Positions 1 through 9,939 of a stretch of DNA of 64,000 bases are shown here, piece after piece. How positions within the stretch are numbered: the stretch's first letter is position 1; each line of letters starts with the position of its first letter. The stretch spans positions 1 through 64,000 of the forward strand of contig CANHEA010000004.1 in assembly GCA_947459635.1 (NCBI GenBank), in the 5' to 3' direction. Under the pieces are notes generated by a model that was not told where the DNA came from, searched no databases, and saw only the letters and a program-made list of their open reading frames with translations. A program made the position numbers and the translations under genes. The DNA is from Flavobacteriaceae bacterium (GTDB lineage Bacteria; Bacteroidota; Bacteroidia; Flavobacteriales; Flavobacteriaceae).

Positions 1-43
1 GCGAATGTTGCTCTGATTTAAAACCATAATTAAAACAATTATC

Positions 44-394
44 ATGGCAGATTTATTAAAATTCGTACAAGACGAATTAGTAACAAGAAAAGATTTCCCT
101 GAATTCGGAGCTGGAGATACTATCACAGTGTTCTACGAAATTAAAGAGGGTGAAAAAACAAGAACTCAGTTTTTTAAAGGAGTAGTAATTCAAAGAAGAG
201 GTTCTGGAGCTACAGAAACTTTCACGATTCGTAAAATGTCAGGTGCTATTGGAGTGGAGCGTATCTTCCCAGTAAATTTACCTGCGTTGCAAAAAATCGA
301 AATCAACAAAAAAGGTCACGTTCGTAGAGCTCGTATTTTCTACTTTAGAGAACTTACTGGTAAAAAAGCGAAAATTAGAGATAAAAGAAGATAA
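44..394 (+). CDS. rplS: 50S ribosomal protein L19
   Basis: 116-aa ORF with L19-like GDTITVFYEIKEGEKTRTQFFKGVVIQRRGSG...ERIFPVN; hairpin plus T-tract downstream. Confidence 0.97.
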   Translation: MADLLKFVQDELVTRKDFPEFGAGDTITVFYEIKEGEKTRTQFFKGVVIQRRGSGATETFTIRKMSGAIGVERIFPVNLPALQKIEINKKGHVRRARIFYFRELTGKKAKIRDKRR

Positions 395-411
395 TTACTT
401 CTTGAAGTTTG

Positions 412-448
412 TAAAAAGTCCCAATATGATGTTGGGACTTTTTTTTTG
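412..448 (+). terminator. Rho-independent terminator after rplS
   Basis: AAAAAGTCCCAAtatgatgTTGGGACTTTTTTTT. Confidence 0.9.
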
Positions 449-561
449 GCAATTTGGACTAGCTGAATTTGTGATTTTCTCAAAATAGACTGCTTAGATT
501 ATCATATTCGCAAATCAATAAAATCCGAGTATGTTGTAAATCACTATGAACTTGATTTTAT

Positions 562-569
562 TATATTTG
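562..569 (+). promoter_or_regulatory. Candidate Bacteroidota -7 box upstream of icd
   Basis: TATATTTG fits TAnnTTTG; TTG at 534-536 is near the expected -33 spacing. Confidence 0.4.
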
Positions 570-606
570 CTTCCACAAAATTTACGAATACAAAAAATGC
601 AATCTT

Positions 607-1830
607 ATGGCAAAAATTAAAGTAGCCAATCCAGTGGTTGAATTGGATGGTGACGAAATGACTCGAATTATTTGGACATTTATCAAAGAAAAATTAATCC
701 TTCCTTACTTAGATTTAGACATTAAATACTATGATTTGGGAATTGAAAGTCGTGAAGCAACCAAAGATCAAATTACCATTGATTCTGCAGAAGCCATAAA
801 GAAATATAACGTTGGTATCAAATGCGCAACTATCACACCAGATGAAGAGCGTGTTAAAGAATTCAATCTTTCTAAAATGTGGAAGTCACCCAACGGCACC
901 ATCAGAAACATTGTGGGCGGAACGGTTTTCCGTGAGCCAATTATCATGAGTAACGTCCCACGTTATGTGCAAGGTTGGACCAAACCAATAGTTATTGGTC
1001 GACATGCTTTTGGTGATCAATATAAAGCGACTGATACCGTAATAAAAGGAAAAGGCAAACTTACCATGAGCTTTACTAATGAAGCTGGAGAAACACAAAC
1101 TTGGGAAGTATACGATTTTGAGGGCGATGGTGTAGCCATGTCGATGTATAACACGGACGAAAGTATCTACGGGTTTGCTCACTCCTCATTTCAAATGGCA
1201 TTGACAAAAAAATGGCCGTTGTATTTGTCTACGAAGAATACTATTCTAAAAGCCTACGACGGAAGATTTAAAGATATTTTTGAAGAAGTTTATCAAAAAC
1301 ATTACAAAGCCGATTTCGATGCTAACGGAATGGTTTACGAACACAGACTGATTGACGACATGGTGGCCTCGTGCATGAAATGGAACGGTGGATTTGTATG
1401 GGCATGTAAAAACTACGATGGTGATGTACAATCTGATACCGTTGCGCAAGGATTTGGATCTTTAGGATTAATGACTTCCGTATTGGTAACGCCAGACGGA
1501 AAAACAGTAGAAGCGGAAGCGGCGCACGGAACAGTAACGCGTCATTATCGTGAACATCAAAAAGGAAGAGCGACTTCTACGAATCCAATTGCATCTATTT
1601 TCGCATGGACTAGAGGATTAGAACACCGAGGCAAACTAGACAATAACCAAGCTTTGATTGATTTCTGTCATGCACTTGAACAAGTTTGCATCGACACCGT
1701 AGAAAGTGGAAAAATGACGAAAGATTTAGCCATGTTGGTAAAACCAGAAGGCTTAACAAGTGCAGATTATCTTACTACCGAAGGTTTCTTGGAAGCCATC
1801 AAAGAAAATTTAGATTCAAAATTAGGATAA
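607..1830 (+). CDS. icd: NADP-dependent isocitrate dehydrogenase
   Basis: 407-aa ORF, eukaryotic-type IDH motifs ([47 protein letters not shown]). Confidence 0.95.
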   Translation: MAKIKVANPVVELDGDEMTRIIWTFIKEKLILPYLDLDIKYYDLGIESREATKDQITIDSAEAIKKYNVGIKCATITPDEERVKEFNLSKMWKSPNGTIRNIVGGTVFREPIIMSNVPRYVQGWTKPIVIGRHAFGDQYKATDTVIKGKGKLTMSFTNEAGETQTWEVYDFEGDGVAMSMYNTDESIYGFAHSSFQMALTKKWPLYLSTKNTILKAYDGRFKDIFEEVYQKHYKADFDANGMVYEHRLIDDMVASCMKWNGGFVWACKNYDGDVQSDTVAQGFGSLGLMTSVLVTPDGKTVEAEAAHGTVTRHYREHQKGRATSTNPIASIFAWTRGLEHRGKLDNNQALIDFCHALEQVCIDTVESGKMTKDLAMLVKPEGLTSADYLTTEGFLEAIKENLDSKLG

Positions 1831-1850
1831 TTCCTGAAATCATACTGACT

Positions 1851-1881
1851 TAAGAGGTTGTGCAAACAGCCTCTTTTTTTT
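1851..1881 (+). terminator. Rho-independent terminator after icd
   Basis: AAGAGGTTGTgcaaACAGCCTCTTTTTTTTT. Confidence 0.85.
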
Positions 1882-3140
1882 TACCTTTTCTTTGAAGATG
1901 GACAAAAAACATAGCCCAATCCCAACTCTGTAAAATCAGCCTGACCTAAATTGGCGTTGATGAAAACTCCTAAAAAAAGATTGTGAACTGGCGCTTTATT
2001 ATTGTCAAAGGCGTAATACTTTAATCCCAAACGAGAGGAAATCAAATGCTTGACATTATAGTACCAATCGAGCTCCCCTAATTGATACGAACCATCGCTA
2101 ATGATTTTACCTTGGTTCAATTTCCAATCAACTTTGTAAAAAGGTTTGTAGAAATTGAATCCAATTTGCATCTCAATACCAATATGGTTCATAAGTACTT
2201 CAGCATCTGTAAATATTCCAAAACTAGACGAATTGCCGATTGGATTTTGCTTTAATTCTGGATACATTTCCGTAACCAATTCCCCATCATTCTTTATGTA
2301 ATCATAATAACTTTCATAAAAACGATAGTACATTCCGACGCCATACTTGAAAGTTTTATTTTTGATTCTACCCAAAGATGCGCTAACTGTATAAACCTCG
2401 CGCTTTTTCGCATCATACTTCGTCAGCACATTTTGTCCTAGACCAAATCGATACGAAAAATAAGTCTGCCTGTTAGATTTTTCAGTATTGAGTGGCGCTT
2501 CAACATTCAAATTGGCAACCTCGCTTTTATTAAAATTGAATTCTGTATTGAGTCCAAGTAAAAAAGTATTCAATCCATAATTTGGCAATCGTACATGTCC
2601 ATTTGAATTGTGATAATAACCCAACACTACTTGGCTTTTTCCGTTCTTGAATTGCCACAGATCATATCGCAAATTGGAACGAAATGCCCAAGTTACATGC
2701 GTTGAAATGGCTTGATTTGTAATATTTGTATTTTCATCATAAATGATATCAAAATAGGAAGCGCCGATACCGACATTCAAATCCGCTCGTTTGGTCCATC
2801 TATTCAAAATGGGAAAGTCAAGGAAAGGTATGATTGAAACCGCTTTGCCAATCATATCTTCATTACCAAAATCACTGTATGAAAAAGAAATACCAGTTCG
2901 CGGAAAGTGGAGTTCTTTTGCCCAAGCCACTTCATTTAAAAAATTGGTTTTTCCTAAAATTACTTCCACGCCCTGAAAAGGCTTTGTGTCTGGAAAATAG
3001 GTGTTGGCGGGTGAAGTTCTACCGAAATCGTATTGCAAAGCAAGAAACGAATAATTGGTCTTAGCCTTAGATTGTTCTTGAGCTCTGCATGCTATGCATG
3101 CAAACACTGCAAGTAAAATAAAATGAGCAACTCTATTCAT
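1881..3140 (-). CDS. Acyloxyacyl hydrolase / PagL-like lipid A deacylase family outer membrane protein
   Basis: Signal peptide, beta-barrel-like sequence, YYHNSNGH motif resembling the PagL HxSNG signature. Confidence 0.7.
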   Translation of the reverse strand: MNRVAHFILLAVFACIACRAQEQSKAKTNYSFLALQYDFGRTSPANTYFPDTKPFQGVEVILGKTNFLNEVAWAKELHFPRTGISFSYSDFGNEDMIGKAVSIIPFLDFPILNRWTKRADLNVGIGASYFDIIYDENTNITNQAISTHVTWAFRSNLRYDLWQFKNGKSQVVLGYYHNSNGHVRLPNYGLNTFLLGLNTEFNFNKSEVANLNVEAPLNTEKSNRQTYFSYRFGLGQNVLTKYDAKKREVYTVSASLGRIKNKTFKYGVGMYYRFYESYYDYIKNDGELVTEMYPELKQNPIGNSSSFGIFTDAEVLMNHIGIEMQIGFNFYKPFYKVDWKLNQGKIISDGSYQLGELDWYYNVKHLISSRLGLKYYAFDNNKAPVHNLFLGVFINANLGQADFTELGLGYVFCPSSKKR

Positions 3141-3364
3141 TAAAAATAACTTCTCAAGTAAAAATGCCTTTGATATTTTGTAAATATATATAAACCAATT
3201 GTATTAGAACCTCTCAAATCAACGTAGAGCGAGAAAAAAATGCGTTATCAAAGCGGACTTTTCTTTTTACGATTATATTCATAACTTTTATTTAACAAAA
3301 TCCCTTGTAACAAAACCTACTTTTGCAACTCTTACGGCGCAATTACAAACCAGTATATTTCTTT

Positions 3365-5773
3365 ATGATTACGAAAGCCTTTCTTTACACTTCAATCTTG
3401 TTCTTGCTATTTTTTAATGCTGTTGTGGCGCAGGAAAAAAGCAACGAACCTAGCAAACAAAAATTTACTTTAAGCGGAACCATTAACGACACCAAAAGCA
3501 ACGAAACAATTATTGGCGTGAATGTCTTTATTCCCGAATTAAAAACAGGAACGACAACCAACGAATATGGGTTCTATTCAATTACAATTCCGAGTGGCAC
3601 GTATACCATTCAACTTAGCTCAATTGGTTACGAAACACGAGAAGAAAAAATTGTTTTAGACAAAAACATTAAAAACAACTTTAAGCTTTCCGCCTCTGAA
3701 GAACAATTGCAAGAAGTAGTCATTACAGACAACCGTAAAGCAACTAATATCAGGAAAGCAGAAATGAGCGTCAACAAACTTACGGCAGCAACCATCAAAA
3801 AAATGCCGGTTGTTCTGGGCGAAGTCGATATTCTAAAATCAATCTTATTGCTTCCAGGCGTAACCAATGCTGGCGAAGGTGCTTCAGGTTTTAACGTTCG
3901 TGGAGGTGCCGCCGATCAAAACCTAATTCTCCTGGACGAAGCAAACATCTTCAATTCTTCCCATGTTTTTGGGTTCTTTTCTGTGTTTAATCCAGATGCG
4001 ATTAAAGATCTGAAACTATACAAAGGTGGTATTCCGGCACGCTATGGCGGTCGCGCTTCTTCTGTATTAGACATTTATCAGAAAGATGGTAATAGCAATA
4101 ACTTTCATGCTAATGGTGGCATTGGACTCATCACCAGTCGATTGCTTTTAGAAGGACCAATCGTTAAAGACAAAGGTTCATTTCTTGTGGGCGGTCGCGG
4201 ATCTTACGCGCATTTGTTTCTAAAATTGAACGAGAAACAAAAAAACAACACCGCGTACTTTTATGATTTGAATACCAAATTAAGCTACAAACTCGACCCC
4301 AACAATAGTTTGTATTTATCTGGCTATTTCGGACGCGATGTATTTAGTATCCAAAAGAGCTTTGCCAATACCTACGGAAACGCGACTTTGAATCTTCGTT
4401 GGAACCACCTTTTTACAGAAAAACTCTTTTCCAACCTTTCCCTAATTTATAGCGACTATTATTATGGATTAGAATTAGATTTCATTGGACTACAATGGGA
4501 TTCTGGAATCAAAAACTACAATATCAAATACGATTTCAAAAACTATATCAGCGACAATTTTAAGTTGAATTACGGCGCTCATGCCATATACTACGATTTC
4601 AATCCCGGAACGATAACGCCTTTTACCGAGGGTTCCGGAATCAATTATAAACAACTCGAAAAGAAAAAAGCGCTTGAACCAGCCGTATATGTTGAGGCAG
4701 AACAAAACATTTCAAAAAAATTGTCTGTCTCGTACGGATTTCGATATAGCTTCTTCTACCGAATGGGCGAATCCAACATCAACAATTATGAAAACAACGA
4801 AGCGGTAGTGTTCAATCAAGACCAACAAATCTATGAGTCAGCAAAACCAATCAGTTCCACCTACTACGGAAAAAACAAAACCATAGCCGACTTCTCCAAC
4901 TTCGAACCGAGAGCTTCGATAGCGTATCAACTCAATGACAAGCAATCGGTAAAAGCCAGTTACAACCGAATGGTGCAATACCTTCAATTGATCTCTAATA
5001 CGTCCTCACCTACGCCGCTGGATGTATGGACACCAAGCGATTCCTTCATCAAACCACAAATCGCAGATCAGGTTGCTGTTGGGTATTTCAGAAATTTTAA
5101 AGACGATGAATATTCCCTTGAAGTCGAATCGTTTTACAAAACCATCAAAAATCGCCTCGATTATATAGACGGTGCTAACTTGATTGCCAACGAAGCCATC
5201 GAACAAGTTATCCTCAACGGAAGAATGCGCTCCTACGGATTGGAAGTCATGTTCCGTAAAAACGAAGGGAAATTAACAGGTTGGATTTCCTATACCTTGT
5301 CTAAATCACAGCAACAAACACCCGGTAGAAATGCATCAGAAAGCGGCATCAACAACGGAGAATGGTATAATTCGCTTTACGATAAAACACACAATATCGC
5401 CATTACTAGCGCTTACACTTTGTCGAAAAAATGGAGCTTTGGAGCCAATTTCGCCCTACAAACCGGACAACCGGTAACCTACCCTAACGGACAATATCAA
5501 TACCAAGACATTACAGTTCCGAGTTACGGATTGCGGAACGAAAATCGCCTTCCAATGTATCATCACTTAGACATTTCTGCCACCCTAACGCCACGCAAAA
5601 ATGCCAACAGAAACTGGAAAGGCGAATGGGTTTTTAGCATCTACAATGTATACAACAGAAAGAATGCAGCGTCTATTAACTTCCGTCAAAATGCCGATAC
5701 GGGCGCCAATGAAGCAGTGAAAACCTCGATATTCGGAATGGTTCCAGCTGTTAGTTATAACTTTAAATTTTAA
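3365..5773 (+). CDS. TonB-dependent receptor with N-terminal carboxypeptidase-like (CarboxypepD_reg) domain
   Basis: FTLSGTINDTKSNETIIGVNVFIPELKTGTTTNEYGFY, plug-like GFNVRGGAADQNLILLDEA, C-terminal barrel ending in F; start moved from 3323 to the in-frame ATG at 3365 because a TAnnTTTG box overlaps 3318-3325. Confidence 0.9.
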   Translation: MITKAFLYTSILFLLFFNAVVAQEKSNEPSKQKFTLSGTINDTKSNETIIGVNVFIPELKTGTTTNEYGFYSITIPSGTYTIQLSSIGYETREEKIVLDKNIKNNFKLSASEEQLQEVVITDNRKATNIRKAEMSVNKLTAATIKKMPVVLGEVDILKSILLLPGVTNAGEGASGFNVRGGAADQNLILLDEANIFNSSHVFGFFSVFNPDAIKDLKLYKGGIPARYGGRASSVLDIYQKDGNSNNFHANGGIGLITSRLLLEGPIVKDKGSFLVGGRGSYAHLFLKLNEKQKNNTAYFYDLNTKLSYKLDPNNSLYLSGYFGRDVFSIQKSFANTYGNATLNLRWNHLFTEKLFSNLSLIYSDYYYGLELDFIGLQWDSGIKNYNIKYDFKNYISDNFKLNYGAHAIYYDFNPGTITPFTEGSGINYKQLEKKKALEPAVYVEAEQNISKKLSVSYGFRYSFFYRMGESNINNYENNEAVVFNQDQQIYESAKPISSTYYGKNKTIADFSNFEPRASIAYQLNDKQSVKASYNRMVQYLQLISNTSSPTPLDVWTPSDSFIKPQIADQVAVGYFRNFKDDEYSLEVESFYKTIKNRLDYIDGANLIANEAIEQVILNGRMRSYGLEVMFRKNEGKLTGWISYTLSKSQQQTPGRNASESGINNGEWYNSLYDKTHNIAITSAYTLSKKWSFGANFALQTGQPVTYPNGQYQYQDITVPSYGLRNENRLPMYHHLDISATLTPRKNANRNWKGEWVFSIYNVYNRKNAASINFRQNADTGANEAVKTSIFGMVPAVSYNFKF

Positions 5774-5777
5774 TCTT

Positions 5778-6599
5778 ATGAAGAATGTATTTTATATTTC
5801 TGCTGTTATCTTTTCTCTATTTCTAACGAGCTGCGAAGAAGTCGTCAATGTTGATCTAGACACAGCCAGCCCAAAATTGGTCGTTGATGCTTCCATCAAT
5901 TGGGAACAAGGCACCGACGGAGCACAACAAAAAATCAAGCTAACCACCACAACAAGCTACTATAGTTCGACCGTTCCCACTGTGAGTGGCGCGACTGTCT
6001 CTGTAAAAAACAGCTCCAACACGGTTTTCAATTTTATTGAAGTGCCAAACACTGGCGAATACGTTTGTACTAATTTTGTCCCTCAACTTGATGAAGTGTA
6101 TACTTTAACCGTAATCTCCAAGGGTCAAACCTACACCGCAACTGAAACGCTAAAATCGGTCGCACCGATTAGTGAAATTGTTCAAAATAACGAAGGCGGA
6201 ATCACTGGCGATCAAGTCGAAATCAAGACTTTCTTCAATGATCCTGACCTCGAGGAGAATTACTATATGTTCAAATACAAATACTCCAACAAAACCAAGT
6301 TAGACTACCAAGTAAGCGACGACAGATTTTTCCAAGGCAACTTGTTTTTTAGTCTTTCCAACAATGAAGATCTAAGCGCCGGCGACCAAATAACAGTGAC
6401 GCATTACGGCGTTTCCAAAACCTATTACAACTATATGAATATTCTTTTGAGCATTGCAGGAAATAACGGCGGAGGTCCTTTTCAGTCGCCACCTGCGACC
6501 GTTCGAGGGAACATTATCAATACCACCAATTTTGATGATTACGCCTTGGGTTATTTCCGTTTGAGCGAAACATCTTCTGGTAATTTTATCATTCAATAG
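5778..6599 (+). CDS. DUF4249-family lipoprotein
   Basis: Lipobox-like FLTSCEEVVNVDLDTASPKLVVDASI; directly downstream of the TonB receptor. Confidence 0.8.
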   Translation: MKNVFYISAVIFSLFLTSCEEVVNVDLDTASPKLVVDASINWEQGTDGAQQKIKLTTTTSYYSSTVPTVSGATVSVKNSSNTVFNFIEVPNTGEYVCTNFVPQLDEVYTLTVISKGQTYTATETLKSVAPISEIVQNNEGGITGDQVEIKTFFNDPDLEENYYMFKYKYSNKTKLDYQVSDDRFFQGNLFFSLSNNEDLSAGDQITVTHYGVSKTYYNYMNILLSIAGNNGGGPFQSPPATVRGNIINTTNFDDYALGYFRLSETSSGNFIIQ

Positions 6600-6609
6600 A
6601 TAGAGTGGT

Positions 6610-6678
6610 TGTACGATATCAGATATTTGATGTACGATGTTGGATATTTGATAGTAGATATTTGATAGTAGATATAAC
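6610..6678. repeat. Period-7/14 micro-repeat tract (GATATTTGATAGTA units)
   Basis: ggatatttgatagtagatatttgatagtagatata read directly. Confidence 0.8.
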
Positions 6679-6707
6679 AAACTTCTCGAATGTTATTGCA
6701 GAATTCA

Positions 6708-6765
6708 TAAATCGCAAATCACAAATCACAAATCGTAAATCGTAAATAGTAAATCGTAAATAGTA
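6708..6765. repeat. Period-7 micro-repeat tract (AAATCGN units)
   Basis: aaatcgc aaatcac aaatcac aaatcgt aaatcgt aaatagt aaatcgt aaatagt. Confidence 0.9.
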
Positions 6766-6768
6766 TAC

Positions 6769-6912
6769 AGAGCTCATCCAGCTGTACCTTGCAAAAAAAC
6801 CGCGTCTTGCCAACATTGGTAAAGCTTGGCAAGAGCTCCCGCTGGTCGCTTCGCCAAACTAACCAAAGCTAAAGCAAGACGCGGTTTTGTTTTCCAGTGC
6901 CATCTGGGCTAA
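6769..6912 (-). repeat. Variable-stem intergenic element, copy 1
   Basis: Reverse complement starts AGCCCAGATGGCACTGGAAA and ends AGCTGGATGAGCT, matching the ends of the copy at 63730-63808; centre is a perfect 15-bp inverted repeat 6796-6810/6874-6888. Confidence 0.65.
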
Positions 6913-6914
6913 AA

Positions 6915-6948
6915 AATTAGGAATTACGAATTACGAATTAGGAATTAT
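6915..6948. repeat. Period-7 micro-repeat tract (AATTAGG/AATTACG units)
   Basis: aattagg aattacg aattacg aattagg aatta. Confidence 0.9.
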
Positions 6949-6965
6949 CCACTACATTCGTGCAT

Positions 6966-7002
6966 CCTAAATCGCAAATCAAAAATCTAAAATCGCAAAT
7001 CT
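6966..7002. repeat. Period-7-like AAATCNN tract ending at the start codon of the next gene
   Basis: cctaaatcgcaaatcaaaaatctaaaatcgcaaatctcATG. Confidence 0.8.
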
Positions 7003-7003
7003 C

Positions 7004-7666
7004 ATGTCTTCCCACCACATCGTTCGCGACGACCAAGAACCTGCACTCATTATTGCTAATGGCGCCGCTTGTCATGAAGAATTACTGGGTCAATTGCTCG
7101 AGTGGCAACCTTTGGTGATAGTCCTCGATTCCGCCATCGAAAGAGTCATTGACTTGAATATCAAAGTCGATGTTGTCTTGGGAGATTTCGACCGTGGCTT
7201 CAAGCCAGAAGAAATTACAGCGTCACAATATCCCATCGAAATCATTCATAAACCCGATCAAAACAAAACCGATCTCGAAAAAGCCTTCGATTATCTCATC
7301 GAAAGAGGCATTCCCGCTGTCAACGTCGTATGGGCAACCGGACGCAGAGCCGATCATACAATTACCAATTTGACAAACATTGTGAGCTATCGCAACCTCT
7401 TAAAAATTGTAATCCACGACGACCACTCCAAAATATATCTCTTGCCGCAAAAATTCCAGAAATGGTACCCGGCAAAAACCAATATTTCCTTGATTCCAAT
7501 TGGTGTTGTCAGCGGAATCACCACAAAAAATTTGCTGTATCCGCTCAACGACGAATCGCTAACGATGGGCTATCGCACCGGAAGTAGTAATGCAGTAATG
7601 GAAGATGGTTTGGTGACGATTAATCACACCAACGGTGACTTACTGCTGATGGAATGTGTTGACTAA
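7004..7666 (+). CDS. Thiamine diphosphokinase
   Basis: ALIIANGAACHEELL, VDVVLGDFD, DQNKTDLEKAFDYL, ATGRRADHTITNL motifs of the thiamine pyrophosphokinase family. Confidence 0.88.
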   Translation: MSSHHIVRDDQEPALIIANGAACHEELLGQLLEWQPLVIVLDSAIERVIDLNIKVDVVLGDFDRGFKPEEITASQYPIEIIHKPDQNKTDLEKAFDYLIERGIPAVNVVWATGRRADHTITNLTNIVSYRNLLKIVIHDDHSKIYLLPQKFQKWYPAKTNISLIPIGVVSGITTKNLLYPLNDESLTMGYRTGSSNAVMEDGLVTINHTNGDLLLMECVD

Positions 7667-8529
7667 ATCGTTAACTTTAATAACGTATTTCGAATCAAAT
7701 CGAAATGTTCCCATGGAATAAAGTGATTCGCATTTTCAATCGAAATATTATCAATCGATTTGGCATGTACAAATTTTCGATCCATATATTCCATATTTCT
7801 ATAAGGAACGAGCGGGTCTTTTGTGCCGTGAATAATCGTTACCCGTGAAGTGATGTTTTTTAAGTTGGGTTCCATGTCGAACAAATCCTTTTTCAACCAC
7901 CACAATTCATCATTCGACGGACGCAATGCTCCCGGAATCAGATAGCGCAAAGGTTTTGATAAAAGAACTTTCCGCCACAATTCAGGCGTTTCCGCTCTCG
8001 GATCGACGGCTCCCGCCAAAACTACTAAATTCGGAAAACGATCTGGATGGTCTGTCGCCATTTTGACGATTACTGGTCCACCCAACGAATGTCCAACCAA
8101 GACAACCGGCTGATGGTTATCGACTTGCGAAATGAAATCTTCAATAATTTGCGCTTGTGTGGCTAAATCCTCCGCATTTCCAAAATTACTGTTGCCAAAA
8201 CCAGGGCGGTCAATGGCAATCATGCGGTATTTTTTCAATAATAAACTATCACTCAAATATTGTTTGTACGCATCCCAACTGCCAGGTGACCCATGCACAA
8301 AAAACAAGGTGGGTTTGTCTGAATTTCCGGTTTGAATAAAATGAATTTTGTGTTCGCCCACGATTTCAGTTCGGCTTACATACGAGACTTTTAAAGTATC
8401 AAAATAATTGGCAGTTTCCTTAGCGTTCATTCGCATCGTCATGCATGACTGACACAACACAATATAAAGAGCGAGCACGCCAACCAGCGCATAACGCCAC
8501 TTGAATTTTCCTAGATTGACTGTGTTCAT
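7663..8529 (-). CDS. Alpha/beta hydrolase
   Basis: FVHGSPGSWDAYKQYL, LVGHSLGGPV nucleophile elbow, IIHGTKDPLVPY. Confidence 0.9.
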   Translation of the reverse strand: MNTVNLGKFKWRYALVGVLALYIVLCQSCMTMRMNAKETANYFDTLKVSYVSRTEIVGEHKIHFIQTGNSDKPTLFFVHGSPGSWDAYKQYLSDSLLLKKYRMIAIDRPGFGNSNFGNAEDLATQAQIIEDFISQVDNHQPVVLVGHSLGGPVIVKMATDHPDRFPNLVVLAGAVDPRAETPELWRKVLLSKPLRYLIPGALRPSNDELWWLKKDLFDMEPNLKNITSRVTIIHGTKDPLVPYRNMEYMDRKFVHAKSIDNISIENANHFIPWEHFDLIRNTLLKLTI

Positions 8530-8537
8530 AGTAAAAG

Positions 8538-9176
8538 TTATTCTTTGACGATGATGATGGTAGCTTTAAAACCAGTTCCCAAATTCCATTGGTTGGAAGA
8601 AATCAAGGAACCTTTGTCATCGAAGATCATAAACTGCGCAGTATTGGGTCCTGAAAATCCTTGATTCAAAGCTTCAAAATCTACTTTGTTAAAACCAGGT
8701 TCCAATCCCAATTCAATGCGTTGATAATCGCCGTCCAAATAAACCCGCTCAATCATCACTTTATCATTGACCCAAACGCGGATTTCATCTCCATCAATTT
8801 CACCAAAATCACGACAGCTGATTTTTACGAACGCAGATTTGGTCTTAAAGTCGCCTAAATATTGATTCTTTCGAAAAATCTTGGAGTCAAAACCACCTTC
8901 TTTTTCATTTAACTTTTCCTTTACTAAGTCGCCAGGATTACTAAAATTATTATTTTGGGTAAACTGTAATTTCTTAGTTTCAATCGTAGAGGACGACATT
9001 GGTTTTGGTGTCGAATTCGGCGTATACAAAGAAGGCGTATTCGATTTCGGAACACTAAAACCGCTTCCTTTTGGTGGAATCGTATTGCTTGAATTCAAAA
9101 ACTCGCCTTGAGCCGATGCTTGATCGACCAAAAGAAAATTCAGCATTAAAAAAAGAAAATAGGCACTTCTAATCAT
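8538..9176 (-). CDS. Secreted protein of unknown function
   Basis: 212-aa ORF with signal peptide, ends 9 nt before the downstream hydrolase start. Confidence 0.7.
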   Translation of the reverse strand: MIRSAYFLFLMLNFLLVDQASAQGEFLNSSNTIPPKGSGFSVPKSNTPSLYTPNSTPKPMSSSTIETKKLQFTQNNNFSNPGDLVKEKLNEKEGGFDSKIFRKNQYLGDFKTKSAFVKISCRDFGEIDGDEIRVWVNDKVMIERVYLDGDYQRIELGLEPGFNKVDFEALNQGFSGPNTAQFMIFDDKGSLISSNQWNLGTGFKATIIIVKE

Positions 9177-9312
9177 AGTACAGCGTTCTGTCTTTCAGGG
9201 CATAAAATTATGGCTTTTGACTTCAAGCCAAGTCATTTTATCATTTTTTTATCATAATAAGATTGCATACTTTTATCAGAGGACTTCCGTTATCAAATCA
9301 AAATAAAAGAAC

Positions 9313-9897
9313 ATGACAAATCCAGCCATCGCAATCAAAAACATCGAAGTACTATCCAACAATTGGTACACTTTACGAAAAATCACTTTTGACTATCAAA
9401 AAAAGGATAAAACGTGGCAAACACAAGTCCGTGAAGCCTACGATCGTGGGAATGGTGCCGTAATCTTGCTATACAACAAATCAACTAAGAACGTAATTCT
9501 GACACGTCAATTTAGGATGCCGACTTTTATGAACGGCAATGAAACAGGAATGATGATTGAAGCCTGCGCTGGACTGCTAGACGAAAACAACGCAGAAGAC
9601 TGCATCCGAAAAGAAACAGAAGAAGAAACGGGTTACTCGGTAAAAGACGTGAAGAAAATTTTTGAAGTCTATATGTCACCTGGGTCAGTTACGGAAATTC
9701 TATATTTCTTTGTTGGTGAATATTCAAAAGAGATGAAACTTACCGATGGTGGAGGCGTTGCAGAAGAACAAGAAAATATCGAAGTGCTCGAAATGCCCTT
9801 TGAAAATGCCTACAACATGATCGCATCTGGCGAGATTAAAGACGCCAAAACCATTATGTTATTGCAATACGCGAAAATCAATAAACTAATCGACTAG
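9313..9897 (+). CDS. nudK: NUDIX hydrolase, GDP-mannose pyrophosphatase NudK-like
   Basis: Nudix box GLLDENNAEDCIRKETEEETGY; NudK-like RQFRMPTFMNGNETGMMIEACAG. Confidence 0.8.
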   Translation: MTNPAIAIKNIEVLSNNWYTLRKITFDYQKKDKTWQTQVREAYDRGNGAVILLYNKSTKNVILTRQFRMPTFMNGNETGMMIEACAGLLDENNAEDCIRKETEEETGYSVKDVKKIFEVYMSPGSVTEILYFFVGEYSKEMKLTDGGGVAEEQENIEVLEMPFENAYNMIASGEIKDAKTIMLLQYAKINKLID

Positions 9898-9939
9898 GAC
9901 GCCAATTGGAATTGCTATCTTTGCCACTACTTCTTGTAA

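Noticed and set aside
6372-6816. 102-aa and 65-aa minus ORFs
   Set aside because: Translations of micro-repeat tracts (YDLRFVICDLRFM); artefact of period-7 repeats.
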